Positions 16,225 through 26,225 are shown, counted from the first letter of the stretch. The stretch is 64,000 nt of DNA from Clostridium fungisolvens (GCF_014193895.1 NZ_BLZR01000001.1:4989475-5053474); one strand, 5' to 3'. The notes: generated by a model from the letters alone, not told the origin. Numbers and translations: made by a program.

Positions 16225-17214
16225 GTGAGTATATTAGTTTGTGGTGGAGCAGGGTATATAGGTTCTCATTGTGTGTACGAGCTTGTTGAAAGAGGAGAAG
16301 AAGTTGTCGTTGTTGATAATCTCCAAACTGGACATAAAGAGGCTTTACATCCGGAGGCTAAGTTCTATGAAGGGGATATAAGAGATTATAGTTTTCTTGA
16401 TAAGGTTTTTAAAGATAATAATATAGAAGGCGTAATTCACTTTGCAGCAAATTCACTTGTAGGTGAAAGTATGCAATTGCCTTTAAAATATTACAATAAT
16501 AATGTTTATGGAACTGAAGTTTTACTTCAAGCAATGGTTGATAATGATGTAAAGAAAATAGTATTCTCGTCAACTGCAGCAGTTTATGGTGAACCAGATA
16601 TAATTCCTATAACTGAGACAAATAAGACAGAACCAACTAATACTTATGGTGAGACAAAGCTTGCCATGGAGAAGATGATGAAATGGGCTGATAAAGCATA
16701 TGGACTTAAGTATATAGCACTTAGATACTTTAATGTTGCAGGGGCTCATCCAAATGGGTTAATAGGAGAGGCTCATAATCCTGAAACTCATTTAATTCCA
16801 CTTATATTACAAGTACCTTTAAATAAAAGAGAAAAGATAAGTATTTATGGGGAAGATTATGATACTAAGGATGGAACATGTATAAGAGATTATATCCATG
16901 TAAAAGATCTTATAGATGCACATATATTAGCCTTTAATAAGTTAAGAGATGGATGGCAAAGTGATGTTTTTAACTTAGGGAATGGCAGTGGTTTCACTGT
17001 TAAAGAAATGATAGATGCAGCTAGAAAGGTTACATCCCATTCAATACCAGCAGAAGTATGTCCAAGAAGGGCTGGAGATCCAGCAGTTCTTATTGCATCA
17101 AGTGAAAAAGCTAAAAATGTTTTAGGCTGGCAGCCTAAGTATAATAATGTTGAAGAGATAATAGCAGCTGCTTGGAAGTTCCATGAGAGTCATGTAAACG
17201 GCTTTGAGGAATAA
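16225..17214 (+). CDS. galE: UDP-glucose 4-epimerase
   Basis: 329 residues if GTG 16225 is used, which places AGGAG 9 bases upstream; an ATG at 16216 overlaps that site. The NAD-binding GGAGYIGSH is at the N-terminus, and the catalytic pair appears as S/T plus YGETK (YxxxK). It is an extended short-chain dehydrogenase that interconverts UDP-galactose and UDP-glucose, regenerating the UDP-glucose used by GalT and supplying UDP-galactose for envelope polymers. Second gene of the gal operon, 65 bases after galK and 33 bases before galT. Confidence 0.96.
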   Translation: MSILVCGGAGYIGSHCVYELVERGEEVVVVDNLQTGHKEALHPEAKFYEGDIRDYSFLDKVFKDNNIEGVIHFAANSLVGESMQLPLKYYNNNVYGTEVLLQAMVDNDVKKIVFSSTAAVYGEPDIIPITETNKTEPTNTYGETKLAMEKMMKWADKAYGLKYIALRYFNVAGAHPNGLIGEAHNPETHLIPLILQVPLNKREKISIYGEDYDTKDGTCIRDYIHVKDLIDAHILAFNKLRDGWQSDVFNLGNGSGFTVKEMIDAARKVTSHSIPAEVCPRRAGDPAVLIASSEKAKNVLGWQPKYNNVEEIIAAAWKFHESHVNGFEE

Positions 17215-17247
17215 AAAGCTACTTTAAATTATAGGGGATATGAAGAA

Positions 17248-18759
17248 ATGGATATAAATATTTCAAAAGAGATAGAAAGACTATTAGAATATGCTATAAA
17301 TAAGGAATTAATTGATTCACTGGATAGGATATATACAAGGAATAGATTAATGGAAGTATTGCAGTTGCAAGAACTTGAGTGTATTGGAGCAGGCGAAGAA
17401 TTTGAAGAATTAGAGCCTATATTAGATAACATACTCACTTGGGCATTGGACAATAATATTCTAAAAGATAGTGGGTTTGTTTCTAGAGATTTATTTGATA
17501 CAAAAGTTATGGGATGCCTTATAGGTAGACCTTCTGAAGTAATACAAAAGTTCTACTCTTTATATGACTTAGATAAAAAAAAGGCTACTGAATTTTTTTA
17601 TAATCTGAGCATAGATTCCAATTATGTAAGAATGGATAGAATCAAAAAGAATTTGAGTTGGAAGGTAAATACTGAATATGGAGATATAGATATAACTATA
17701 AATTTATCTAAACCAGAGAAAGACCCTAAAGAAATAGCAAAAGCTAAAAGTATTCCATCAAGCTCATATCCCAAATGTCTTTTATGTAAGGAAAATGAAG
17801 GCTATGAAGGAACATTAAATCATCCAGCAAGACAAAATCATAGAATAATTCCATTAGAGCTTAATAAAGAGACGTGGTACCTTCAATATTCACCTTATAT
17901 TTATTATAATGAGCATTGTATTGTATTAAAAGATAAGCATGAAGAAATGAAGTTAACAAAAAGTACATTCGTAAGATTACTACAATTTGTTGAAAGGTTT
18001 CCTCATTACTTTATAGGTTCTAATGCAGACCTGCCTATTGTAGGAGGATCCATCTTAACACATGATCATTTTCAAGGTGGAAATTATGAATTTGCAATGG
18101 CTGTAGCTCCTATCGAAAAAAGTTATACAGTTAAGGGCTTTGAAGAAATATCAATAGGAAGGGTAAAATGGCCAATGAGTGTTATTAGATTACAATCTAA
18201 TAGCATAGAGAAGCTAACGAAGTTTTCTGATTATATTTTTACTAAATGGAAAAGTTATTCTGATCAGTTAGTAGATGTTATTGCATTTACAGAAAATGTA
18301 CCTCATAACACAATAACTCCTATTGCTAGAAGAAGAGGAGACTTATTTGAAATTGATTTAGTGCTTAGAAATAATAGGACTTCGCAAGAGTATCCATTCG
18401 GAATCTTTCATCCACATGAAGAGCTTCATCATATAAAGAAGGAAAATATAGGACTTATAGAAGTAATGGGCTTAGCAGTACTTCCACCTAGGTTGAAGGA
18501 TGAGTTGAAGGAGTTAGAAGGGTATTTAATAAATAAAGAGAAAATACAAAGTGTTCAAGAGAATTCTAATATATTTAAGCATAAAAAGTGGGCAGAAGAT
18601 ATAACTTGTAAATATAGTAATATAGATGATACTAATGTTGAGAAAATAATTAAACAAGAAGTTGGATTAAAGTTTATAAAGGTTCTTGAGCATGCAGGTG
18701 TATTTAAGAGAGATGAAGCAGGTTTAAAAGCTTTTGATGACTTTATAATGAATTTATAG
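17248..18759 (+). CDS. galT: UDP-glucose--hexose-1-phosphate uridylyltransferase, Firmicute type
   Basis: 503 residues, the length of the Firmicute (type 2) GalT, longer than the E. coli form. Features include CLLCKENEGYEGTLNHPARQ, GGSILTHDHFQGG carrying the His-x-His-type active-site region, and IFHPHEELHHIKKENIGLIE near the C-terminus. It transfers UMP from UDP-glucose to galactose-1-phosphate, yielding glucose-1-phosphate and UDP-galactose. AGGGGATA gives the ribosome binding site. Last gene of the gal operon, ended by a GC-rich bidirectional terminator. Confidence 0.96.
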   Translation: MDINISKEIERLLEYAINKELIDSLDRIYTRNRLMEVLQLQELECIGAGEEFEELEPILDNILTWALDNNILKDSGFVSRDLFDTKVMGCLIGRPSEVIQKFYSLYDLDKKKATEFFYNLSIDSNYVRMDRIKKNLSWKVNTEYGDIDITINLSKPEKDPKEIAKAKSIPSSSYPKCLLCKENEGYEGTLNHPARQNHRIIPLELNKETWYLQYSPYIYYNEHCIVLKDKHEEMKLTKSTFVRLLQFVERFPHYFIGSNADLPIVGGSILTHDHFQGGNYEFAMAVAPIEKSYTVKGFEEISIGRVKWPMSVIRLQSNSIEKLTKFSDYIFTKWKSYSDQLVDVIAFTENVPHNTITPIARRRGDLFEIDLVLRNNRTSQEYPFGIFHPHEELHHIKKENIGLIEVMGLAVLPPRLKDELKELEGYLINKEKIQSVQENSNIFKHKKWAEDITCKYSNIDDTNVEKIIKQEVGLKFIKVLEHAGVFKRDEAGLKAFDDFIMNL

Positions 18760-18830
18760 TATTAAATACGAAATTGAATTTATTCTCCTGACAATCTTTA
18801 AAGCATATTTAAAGAAATATAGAAAAACAA

Positions 18831-18865
18831 AAAGGCCGCTAATGAAATCACATTAGCGGCTTTTC
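18831..18865. terminator. Bidirectional terminator between gal and protease genes
   Basis: GCCGCTAATG (18835-18844) pairs with CATTAGCGGC (18851-18860), with TTTT on the + side and AAAAA, i.e. T-rich on the - side. A decayed relative of this hairpin occurs at 43492. Confidence 0.85.
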
Positions 18866-18868
18866 TTG

Positions 18869-20896
18869 TTAAAAAGTAGCTTTTAAATTGTATTTAGTAG
18901 CAGTGCTATAAGCACTATTATATCCAAACACTAGTATATAGTAAGTACCAGATGCTGATGGAGTATAGCTTATACTCTCAGAAGTTGTGGAACCATTAAT
19001 TGATTTTGCAACTAAAGTGCCACTGTTATTATATAGGTATAAATCATAATCCTTTGGTAAGTTTGTTAGGCTTATACTTATAGGTTTTCCAGCGGTAGCA
19101 CTTAATTTATAGTAATCTTTATCAGTTGATGTAGCTATATATGAACTATAGGTTGTACCAGAAGTTATAGCATAGGCTTGGCTTGTAGAGTCATTTGGTT
19201 CATATGGATCGCTTACTGATGTAGAACCTATTCCAACAGTAGTAAATGCGTTATTTACTGCTGTTACTTCTGCACTAGAAGCTCCATATAAGTCGGTTGC
19301 AGCTTTTACCAGAGCATTTCTAGCACCAAGGAAATCTGTTGATGCAGTCATATAGGTAGTTAATCCTCTATAATATATCTTAGAAGTTTTTTCACAACCA
19401 AGAGCTTGAGCAACAAGATAAGCTGCTTTATTAGTTATACCACTGTTTGTATGAACTCCACCATAATCACTTGTAGTATGAACATAGTTACTATAGGTAG
19501 CTGGTTGTCCATATAACGTAGGGTCAGCTAGACTTCTTAACGCATCGCCAGCAGTTCCAGGAGTATATACATCATCTCCTACTACCCAATCAGCTGAGTT
19601 AAACTGCCATGTTCCTCCGCTTTTAACATTATATTTATCATATGTCTCAATTAACACACCCAATACGTCTGACATTGATTCATTTAAGGCACCTGGCTCA
19701 TCCTGATAGTTAAGATTAGCTGTGTATTGAGTTACTCCGTGGGTTAATTCATGACCTATTACATCTAAATCTCCACTAAGGTAGGTAAAGGTAGTACCAT
19801 CACCATCACCATAAACCATTTGGTTGCCATCCCAATAAGCGTTGTTATATGCAGTATCATAATGTGTTGTTGATATTATTGACATACCATTATTATCTAT
19901 ACTATTTCTTCCAAGAAGATTTTTGTAAAAATCATAAACTACTCCTGCAAAATAATGAGCACTTACAGATGCCTTAAAAGCAGTTGTATTGAATGTAGAA
20001 GAACTGTTAACTACTAGAGTACCTGGTTCTACTTGTTTGTTGTTTGCAGTATAAGTCTTTATTTGACCTGCCATTGGTTTAGTTGTATCTATCATTTGAT
20101 ATGATGATCCAGAAAGATATAAGTTTAATGCTTTAGTGCTTCCATCCACTGCAGTTCCTGTTCCGGTAGTAGCTCCATCAAATCTTATCTTGCTTTGTTT
20201 ATCAATTACATTTCCAGAGGTTACATCAATAAATACATCCCAGTTAGCTATTTCTGGGTCTAAATAATAGATGTTAACTTTGTAGGTCTCATAAGCCTTA
20301 CCATCTAATACAATTACTTGTTTTTCAACAGTAGGGTCTTTGCTTAAAGAGTTAAATTTAAATTGTTTTTTTGCTATATCAATAGCTTGTTTATCTGTTA
20401 TGGTTGAGGTTACCAATGACTTTGGAGAATCTATATCATTGGCTACTGATCCAGATATATTAGAAACAATACCGTCTTTGTTAAATTGAACTAATATTTC
20501 TGCACCTCTTACAGGTATACCATTCATCAATTGAGCAACCTTTACATTGGTAAATCCTAAATTATCCTTATTGATTGATAAAATCTTAAAGTTATTAGAA
20601 TCACCTTTTACACCAAACAAGGCTTTGTTGTCTTCAAGAAATGTTAAAACAGACTTTTCGTCAATATTTTGTTTCTCTGAAAGTTTTCCTGAAACAAAGA
20701 CATGCAGCTTTCCATCCTTTTCATTACTTTTATGAAGATCAGCTTTTAACTTTCCTTCACTTAATTTAGAAAGCTTGTCCATTATCTCTGTTTTTTTGTC
20801 ATTAGTATTGATACTTGGTTCTAATGCTTTAGCCTGTGCCGCATATGTGGTAATTACTGATAAAGCTATTAGAGATGAAATAATTTTTTTCTTCAT
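18869..20896 (-). CDS. Secreted thermolysin-like neutral metalloprotease (M4) with C-terminal PPC domain
   Basis: 675-residue pre-pro-enzyme. A signal peptide covers about residues 1-25 (MKKKIISSLIALSVITTYAA). FTP and PepSY pro-domains (about 45-235) precede the M4 catalytic domain. Zinc ligands and catalytic acid are all visible: H382-E383-L-T-H386 and E406 in GALNESMSD; HTNSGITNKAAYL follows in the C-terminal half. Residues about 590-675 form a PPC-type domain (DPEPNDS-like DPYEPNDSTSQ start). It digests extracellular protein, like bacillolysin and clostridial lambda toxin. An AAAGGGGGAA site precedes the ATG. Monocistronic. Confidence 0.93.
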   Translation of the reverse strand: MKKKIISSLIALSVITTYAAQAKALEPSINTNDKKTEIMDKLSKLSEGKLKADLHKSNEKDGKLHVFVSGKLSEKQNIDEKSVLTFLEDNKALFGVKGDSNNFKILSINKDNLGFTNVKVAQLMNGIPVRGAEILVQFNKDGIVSNISGSVANDIDSPKSLVTSTITDKQAIDIAKKQFKFNSLSKDPTVEKQVIVLDGKAYETYKVNIYYLDPEIANWDVFIDVTSGNVIDKQSKIRFDGATTGTGTAVDGSTKALNLYLSGSSYQMIDTTKPMAGQIKTYTANNKQVEPGTLVVNSSSTFNTTAFKASVSAHYFAGVVYDFYKNLLGRNSIDNNGMSIISTTHYDTAYNNAYWDGNQMVYGDGDGTTFTYLSGDLDVIGHELTHGVTQYTANLNYQDEPGALNESMSDVLGVLIETYDKYNVKSGGTWQFNSADWVVGDDVYTPGTAGDALRSLADPTLYGQPATYSNYVHTTSDYGGVHTNSGITNKAAYLVAQALGCEKTSKIYYRGLTTYMTASTDFLGARNALVKAATDLYGASSAEVTAVNNAFTTVGIGSTSVSDPYEPNDSTSQAYAITSGTTYSSYIATSTDKDYYKLSATAGKPISISLTNLPKDYDLYLYNNSGTLVAKSINGSTTSESISYTPSASGTYYILVFGYNSAYSTATKYNLKATF

Positions 20897-21421
20897 TTTA
20901 GTTCCCCCTTTTTATAGACTTGTTTATAACTCTAAATAAATGTCCCTTAAACCAGAATTATTGCCCCAAAATTCTTGGCCAGAGAATATTTAAACCACAG
21001 TAATACAATGGTTTAAGTTAACAGATTAAAGAGTTTAATTTATATTATATCTTTCGAGTAAATATATAAAGTTTCATTTTTTTGGGAATTTGGTTAAAAA
21101 AGGCGAAATATCTTTGTGGACGTAGGAAAAGCTTTAATTATCTCATATTTACAATTGTTGAATTATTTTGTTAATAAAATAATAAAATAATTAAAATAAT
21201 AAAAACTATTGAATGATAACTGAGTTACATAATGTTGTTATTAGGGCTTTGTATTTAATAATATATAATTTAAAATCCATTAGATAAGTATAAATAATTA
21301 TATAAGATGAATATAATTATTAAGGCAATAAAATGGGCAATTGTGGATATGTATAAATTTTAAACTTAATTTATATTTAAGACTTCTATTTCCTAAGAAA
21401 TATATAAGGGGGACATTATAA
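20897..21421. other. AT-rich divergent promoter region
   Basis: About 525 bases between the protease gene and the divergent metal operon. It must hold both promoters. TGATAAC and GTTATTA around 21213-21243 form a loose dyad that could bind a Fur/Zur-type repressor, but the match is weak. No gene or structured RNA is seen. Confidence 0.35.
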
Positions 21422-22390
21422 ATGAAGATTGACATAATTTCAGGCTTCTTAGGGTCAGGTAAGACTACATTGATAAAAAAACTCATTAGCGAACAATTAT
21501 ATAAGGAAAGAGTAGTAGTTATAGAAAATGAATATGGTGAAGTAGGTATAGATGGTTCTTTACTCTGTGAAAATGATATAAAAGTAAAAGAACTTATATC
21601 TGGTTGTATATGCTGTAGTATAGCTAATGATTTTGTTGAAAGTATTGATGACATATTAAAAGAGTATAATCCAGATAGATTAATCATAGAGCCATCAGGT
21701 GTAGCAAAGCTATCAAAAGTAGTATCACTTGTTAGAACACGTGGGACTATAGGAAATAAGAAAATTAATATCCAAGCTGTGGTGGTTGATATAAAAAATT
21801 TTGATATGTATATAACAAATTTTGGAGAGTTTTATACAAATCAGATAGTTAATGCTAGGACTGTAATACTCAGTAGAACTCAAAATACAAGTGATCAGGA
21901 ACTTACTCATGTAGTTATGGCCATCAGAAAGATAAATCCAAGATGTTCTATAATAACAACACCGTGGGATAGATTGTCTTCTCAAAGAATACTAACCGTT
22001 TGCGAACAAAGACTAGAAGATTTAATGAGAGACTCTAATCAAGCAAGAAAAACTTTAAACGTTACGCATGTTATAAGAGATTCTAGAATAACTACCAATA
22101 GTGCTGCAAAGGATGTATTTGAAGTCTGGTCTAAAGAAATTACAGATAGGTTTAGTATTGAGCAGATCAAGATTATATTAGATAAATTAAAAGATGAGAG
22201 GGTGGTTGGACTTATTATACGGGCTAAAGGAATTATTGAATTAGATGATGATAAGTGGATTCAATTTGATTACATTCATGACTATATAAATATAAATTAT
22301 ATAAAAGCTAAAGATTCAAGACGAGTTTCTGTAATAGGAATTGATTTGAATATACCAATGATAGAAGAACTATTTTCTTCTCATTTATAA
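21422..22390 (+). CDS. COG0523 (CobW/YciC-like) GTPase, putative metal chaperone
   Basis: 322 residues with an AGGGGGA site. Walker A is GFLGSGKTT (8-16), the family hallmark CxCC appears as GCICC (C62, C64, C65), and the Walker B-like region is RLIIEPSGVA. The guanine-specificity NKxD motif is not canonical: the expected place reads ILSRTQN. COG0523 proteins deliver metals (Zn, Co, Ni) to client proteins, and low-zinc paralogues are often beside transporters. Here it leads a four-gene operon with a second GTPase, a permease and a YcgQ-type protein, a setting known for zinc-limitation genes in Bacillus. Confidence 0.85.
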   Translation: MKIDIISGFLGSGKTTLIKKLISEQLYKERVVVIENEYGEVGIDGSLLCENDIKVKELISGCICCSIANDFVESIDDILKEYNPDRLIIEPSGVAKLSKVVSLVRTRGTIGNKKINIQAVVVDIKNFDMYITNFGEFYTNQIVNARTVILSRTQNTSDQELTHVVMAIRKINPRCSIITTPWDRLSSQRILTVCEQRLEDLMRDSNQARKTLNVTHVIRDSRITTNSAAKDVFEVWSKEITDRFSIEQIKIILDKLKDERVVGLIIRAKGIIELDDDKWIQFDYIHDYININYIKAKDSRRVSVIGIDLNIPMIEELFSSHL

Positions 22391-22414
22391 ATTTGATTGC
22401 TCTAGGAGGGAATA

Positions 22415-23014
22415 ATGCTAAAGAAAATTGAAGTAGAACTTATTACTGGTTTTTTGAGTGCTGGAAAAACGTCGTTTCTCCAGTCATTTATAGATATATC
22501 AAAGAAAGAAGGGTCTGAAACACTAATAATACAATGTGAGAATGGCAGAGCTCAGCTGTCTGAACAATTCTTAAACAAGAAAAAGCTTGTACTAAGGAAG
22601 TATAAAAACAATCAAGATTTAGATTATAAAAGTTTTTTAAATAATATAAACTTTCATGATCCTAAAAGGATTGTAATTGAATGCAATGGAGTCTGTAATC
22701 TAGATGAGTTTCTAATCTTCTTAAATTCGGATAATTTAAGAAAAAGAATAAAAGTTACAGGAATAATTACAGTAGTTGATTGCGTCACAATGAATATGTT
22801 TTTAAAGAATATGCCATCTATGATCCTTCCAAATCTTAGAGCTGCTGATTTAATAGTATTAAATAATTGTGATTCTGTAGGGCTAAAGAAAGCGGAAGAA
22901 ATGGAACAAACATTAAAAGATATTAACCTTCATGCACATATATTAAGATGTCATAGTTCCATCAATCTTGATGAAGATGTAAGAAATTGTGCTATAATTA
23001 AAAAATTTATTTAA
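22415..23014 (+). CDS. Second, shortened COG0523-like GTPase
   Basis: 199 residues, GTPase domain only, with AGGAGG upstream of the ATG. Walker A is GFLSAGKTS (12-20), the D/E region is KRIVIECNGVC, and a guanine-specificity-like VLNNCD is present. The metal-binding CxCC of the family is missing, and there is no C-terminal CobW domain. It lies 24 bases after its full-length partner, which lacks a normal NKxD, so the two may be complementary halves of one working pair. That pairing is inference from sequence and position. Confidence 0.75.
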   Translation: MLKKIEVELITGFLSAGKTSFLQSFIDISKKEGSETLIIQCENGRAQLSEQFLNKKKLVLRKYKNNQDLDYKSFLNNINFHDPKRIVIECNGVCNLDEFLIFLNSDNLRKRIKVTGIITVVDCVTMNMFLKNMPSMILPNLRAADLIVLNNCDSVGLKKAEEMEQTLKDINLHAHILRCHSSINLDEDVRNCAIIKKFI

Positions 23015-23025
23015 AGAGGATTAAA

Positions 23026-23928
23026 ATGAATAATGTTATTGGAATAGTTCAATATTTTTCACTTATTTTTGCTAGCATATTTTTAGAGGCATTGCCATTC
23101 ATAATAATTGGTGCACTAGTATCTGCCTTTATCCAAACATTCTTAGATGAGCAGCTTATAAAAAAAGTTATACCTAAGAATAAAATATTAGGTGGAATAA
23201 TAGCTGCTTTGGTAGGAATGATTTTTCCGGTATGTGAATGTGCGACGGTACCAATTGGGAGAGGATTAATAAAGAAAGGAGTGCCTCTAAATGTTGCTGT
23301 AACATATATGCTTGCAACTCCTATAATAAATCCTGTTGTTTTGATGTCTACTTATTATGCCTTTAATGGAAGTATAAAAGTATTACTTTATAGAGCTGGA
23401 TTTGGGCTCATAATAGCAATTACAGTTGGATATATAATAGATATATTAAATGGAGATTCAAATGTTCTATCTGAAAGAGGGGTCTTTGTAGAAGATAAAT
23501 GCAATTGTGGATGTAGTGGATATCAAAGTAATAAATCGAAATTGTTAACTATTTTGAACCATTCATCCAAGGAATTATACGATATAGGAAAGTACTTCAT
23601 AATTGGTGCAGCATTAGCTGCATTATGCCAAGTACTCATTCCAAGGGACAAGCTAACTATGGTAGGACAAAATATCCCTATATCAATAATTGTAATGATG
23701 CTTTTTGCATTTTTATCATCACTATGCTCAGAAGCTGATGCCTTTGTTGCAAGTACATTTTTAGGTAGCTTTAGCCTAGGTGCAGTTATGTCATTTTTGA
23801 TTCTTGGCCCAATGATAGATTTAAAAAATACAGTAATGCTGTTTTCAACATTTAAGAAAAGTTTTGTATTTAAGCTGCTATTTTGCATATTTTCACTTTG
23901 TTTTATAGCTGCCTGTTTAATATATTAG
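23026..23928 (+). CDS. Permease of the COG0701 (DUF318/YcgR-like) family
   Basis: 300 residues, about eight membrane helices. Conserved family motifs are present: FPVCECATVPIGRGLIKKG, YMLATPIINPVV and SSLCSEADAFVAS. A cytoplasmic or external loop holds KCNCGCSGYQ, a Cys cluster that could bind metal. COG0701 proteins export or import small species; ArsP relatives move organoarsenicals, others are tied to metal limitation. With the YcgQ-type partner immediately downstream and COG0523 GTPases upstream, a zinc or other metal role is likelier than arsenic. It follows the previous gene by 11 bases. Confidence 0.85.
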   Translation: MNNVIGIVQYFSLIFASIFLEALPFIIIGALVSAFIQTFLDEQLIKKVIPKNKILGGIIAALVGMIFPVCECATVPIGRGLIKKGVPLNVAVTYMLATPIINPVVLMSTYYAFNGSIKVLLYRAGFGLIIAITVGYIIDILNGDSNVLSERGVFVEDKCNCGCSGYQSNKSKLLTILNHSSKELYDIGKYFIIGAALAALCQVLIPRDKLTMVGQNIPISIIVMMLFAFLSSLCSEADAFVASTFLGSFSLGAVMSFLILGPMIDLKNTVMLFSTFKKSFVFKLLFCIFSLCFIAACLIY

Positions 23929-23939
23929 GGGGTGAAGCT

Positions 23940-24683
23940 ATGAAAAAATTTAATATCAATGAACTTATATGGTTTTTAATTTTGGTTCTTAGCTCTCTAC
24001 TGTTAATGTATCTTTTAAAAACATCGAGTATAGCTAATTTTGTGCATCCTAAAATGAATAAATACTTGATTTTCGCCATAGGAGTACTTCTAGTTATAGC
24101 TTTCATACAATTTTTTAAGATATTTACTGTACCTGATAGAGGGGGAATAAGAAAGGATTATTTTATATTTATAGCTGCCATTCTCGCAATAGGATTAGCT
24201 ACTAATAAGGACATGGGAACTGAGGGTATAAATTTAAAGGGAATAAAGCTTTCGACAAGGAGTTATTGGGATGTAACTGGAGATAATCATCATCATTTTG
24301 ATAAGATTCCTGATGGTGTGATAGAGTTAATTGGTGAGAATTATTATTGTTATTTAGAGGATATAGAAAAGAATATGGATAAGTTTAAAGGTCGTAAGGT
24401 TTTAACAGAAGGACTTGTATATAAGAATAGTAGCATGAATAAAAATGAGTTTATAATAGCTAGAAGTGTAATGAGTTGCTGTGCAGCAGATTCTCAAATA
24501 ATTGGCATAAAGATTATATCTCAATTTGATAAAACATATGATGGACAATGGGTTCGGATTAAAGGTACATTAAGTAGTACTACAGTTTATGAAGGTAATA
24601 AACTTATTGAAGTACCTATTATTAAATCTGAGAGTATTGAAGTGACTAAAAAACCTTCTAATCAATATATATATCAAAATTAA
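23940..24683 (+). CDS. YcgQ-type (TIGR03943/DUF1980) permease partner
   Basis: 247 residues from ATG 23940, behind AGGGGGTGAAGC; an in-frame ATG at 23883 lies inside the permease gene and is rejected. Three N-terminal membrane segments are followed by an external domain with a NHHHFDKIPDG His cluster and a MSCCAAD motif, both typical of TIGR03943. It is nearly always encoded beside a COG0701 permease, as ycgQ-ycgR in Bacillus. The His and Cys residues fit a metal-handling role. Last gene of the putative metal operon. Confidence 0.85.
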   Translation: MKKFNINELIWFLILVLSSLLLMYLLKTSSIANFVHPKMNKYLIFAIGVLLVIAFIQFFKIFTVPDRGGIRKDYFIFIAAILAIGLATNKDMGTEGINLKGIKLSTRSYWDVTGDNHHHFDKIPDGVIELIGENYYCYLEDIEKNMDKFKGRKVLTEGLVYKNSSMNKNEFIIARSVMSCCAADSQIIGIKIISQFDKTYDGQWVRIKGTLSSTTVYEGNKLIEVPIIKSESIEVTKKPSNQYIYQN

Positions 24684-24783
24684 AAGTAAATATATAAATA
24701 GATGTTAATCTCAGTGACTTAATTACGATATTAAAGTAATAGAATAAATTAATTATTATAAGCGGAAATACGATGAGGTTAAG

Positions 24784-25257
24784 ATGAGAAAAATAAAGTT
24801 TGTATGGATAGTTTTTTGTCTATTTATTATATGTTTAATATCTATAAGTCTTTATCCTGCGATACCTAGACCAGATGAAATAGTAGTTCATAAAATGCAA
24901 AAATCAATAACCATATCTAAGCAGGACAAGCGGTATAACGAGATATTAACATTAACAAATAAGAGATTTACGATCAGAAATGCTCAATCTGATATAAGTA
25001 ATAGTGAAAAAGAAAGTTTTATAAAAAATAGCTCAGAGTCTTTAGAGTTTATATATAACCGACCACAATCATACAGATCCAAGAAAGGTTTTATATATTC
25101 TATAACTTATGATAGATTGTTTTTTCCTATTGAGTCTTCAGATAAAATCGAATCAACATATGTATTTTTTGGTTCATCAAATGGATATTACAATATTACA
25201 GTTAAGGATTTATTAAAAGCAGATAAGCTTGTAGACACCCTAAAAGATATAAATTAG
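24784..25257 (+). CDS. Small membrane-anchored or exported protein, unknown
   Basis: 157 residues with GAGG upstream. Residues 6-26 (FVWIVFCLFIICLISISLYP) form a signal anchor; the remainder is a soluble, Lys/Ser-rich domain with no recognised fold or motif. It sits 100 bases after the metal operon and before lgt, so it could be a late member of either unit. I do not recognise a family. Confidence 0.65.
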   Translation: MRKIKFVWIVFCLFIICLISISLYPAIPRPDEIVVHKMQKSITISKQDKRYNEILTLTNKRFTIRNAQSDISNSEKESFIKNSSESLEFIYNRPQSYRSKKGFIYSITYDRLFFPIESSDKIESTYVFFGSSNGYYNITVKDLLKADKLVDTLKDIN

Positions 25258-25345
25258 TTCTCAAAATAATAGTTAACAGTTTTATTGTTTTTATGATAAA
25301 ATTAATATAAACTTTGGCTATGTATTTTAAAGAGGAGGGGTTATA

Positions 25346-26125
25346 ATGAATCCAGTTGCATTTAATATATTTGGACTTGATATCAGATGGTATGGTCTTT
25401 TAATTTCATTTGGAGTTCTTGCGGCTTTAACATTAGCTTATTTCACCTGCAGACTAAAAGGAACAGACTTCGATAAACTTATGGATATTTTTATCATAGC
25501 ATTCCCGATGGCTATTATAGGAGCAAGATTATACTATGTAGTATTTGAATTTGATTACTATAAAAATAATTTAAATCAGATAATAAATATTAGGCAAGGT
25601 GGTCTTGCGATTCACGGAGGGGTAATTTTTGCTCTAGTTACTGCATTTATATATACCAAGGTAAAGAAGCTTGATTTTTTTGAATTTGCAGATATTGCTG
25701 CACCTTCAATAATATTAGCTCAAGCCATAGGAAGATGGGGTAATTTCTTTAATAGTGAAGCACACGGGGGACCGGTTACTAAGGAATTTATAAGTAAGTT
25801 TCCTGCATTTATACAAAAAGGTATGCTTATAGACGGGACCTATTATCATCCAACCTTTTTATATGAATCTTTATGGAATGTATTGGTTTGCTTGATTTTA
25901 TTATTTATACTTTACAAGAGAAATAACAACCATAAAGGCATAGTACTTGGTAGCTATATGATTTTATACTCTATAGGAAGATTTTTTATAGAAGGATTAA
26001 GAACAGATAGTCTTTATATGGCTTATGGTTTAAGAACTGCTCAAGTAGTCAGTGGTTTAGGTGTGGTTTTCGGTATAATCATGATAACTGCAATAGTGAG
26101 AAGAAAAAAGGGAATATTTTATTAG
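25346..26125 (+). CDS. lgt: Prolipoprotein diacylglyceryl transferase
   Basis: 259 residues with GAGGAGGGG before the ATG. Seven or so membrane helices and the Lgt signature IAQAIGRWGNFFN-like segment (here AQAIGRWGNFFNSEAHGG), plus IHGGVIFA and the C-terminal YSIGRFFIEGLR. It transfers diacylglycerol from phosphatidylglycerol to the lipobox cysteine of prolipoproteins in the membrane. Likely substrates in this window are the binding lipoprotein at 12617, the adaptor at 28870 and the amidase at 41033. A terminator follows. Confidence 0.96.
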   Translation: MNPVAFNIFGLDIRWYGLLISFGVLAALTLAYFTCRLKGTDFDKLMDIFIIAFPMAIIGARLYYVVFEFDYYKNNLNQIINIRQGGLAIHGGVIFALVTAFIYTKVKKLDFFEFADIAAPSIILAQAIGRWGNFFNSEAHGGPVTKEFISKFPAFIQKGMLIDGTYYHPTFLYESLWNVLVCLILLFILYKRNNNHKGIVLGSYMILYSIGRFFIEGLRTDSLYMAYGLRTAQVVSGLGVVFGIIMITAIVRRKKGIFY

Positions 26126-26130
26126 AATAT

Positions 26131-26160
26131 AATGGGGCATTATCTACATGCCTCATTTTT
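26131..26160 (+). terminator. Terminator after lgt
   Basis: ATGGGGCA (26131-26138) pairs with TGCCTCAT (26148-26155, one G-U), followed by TTTTTA. Confidence 0.75.
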
Positions 26161-26196
26161 AAGCAACCTATACTAATAGAGGATAAAATTTGTCTG

Positions 26197-26225
26197 TTGA
26201 CGAATTTTATATAAACAGATATAAT
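26197..26225 (+). promoter_or_regulatory. Sigma-A promoter for tRNA-Ser and SRP RNA
   Basis: TTGACG at 26197-26202, 17-base spacer, TATAAT at 26220-26225, about 50 bases upstream of the tRNA. Confidence 0.8.
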
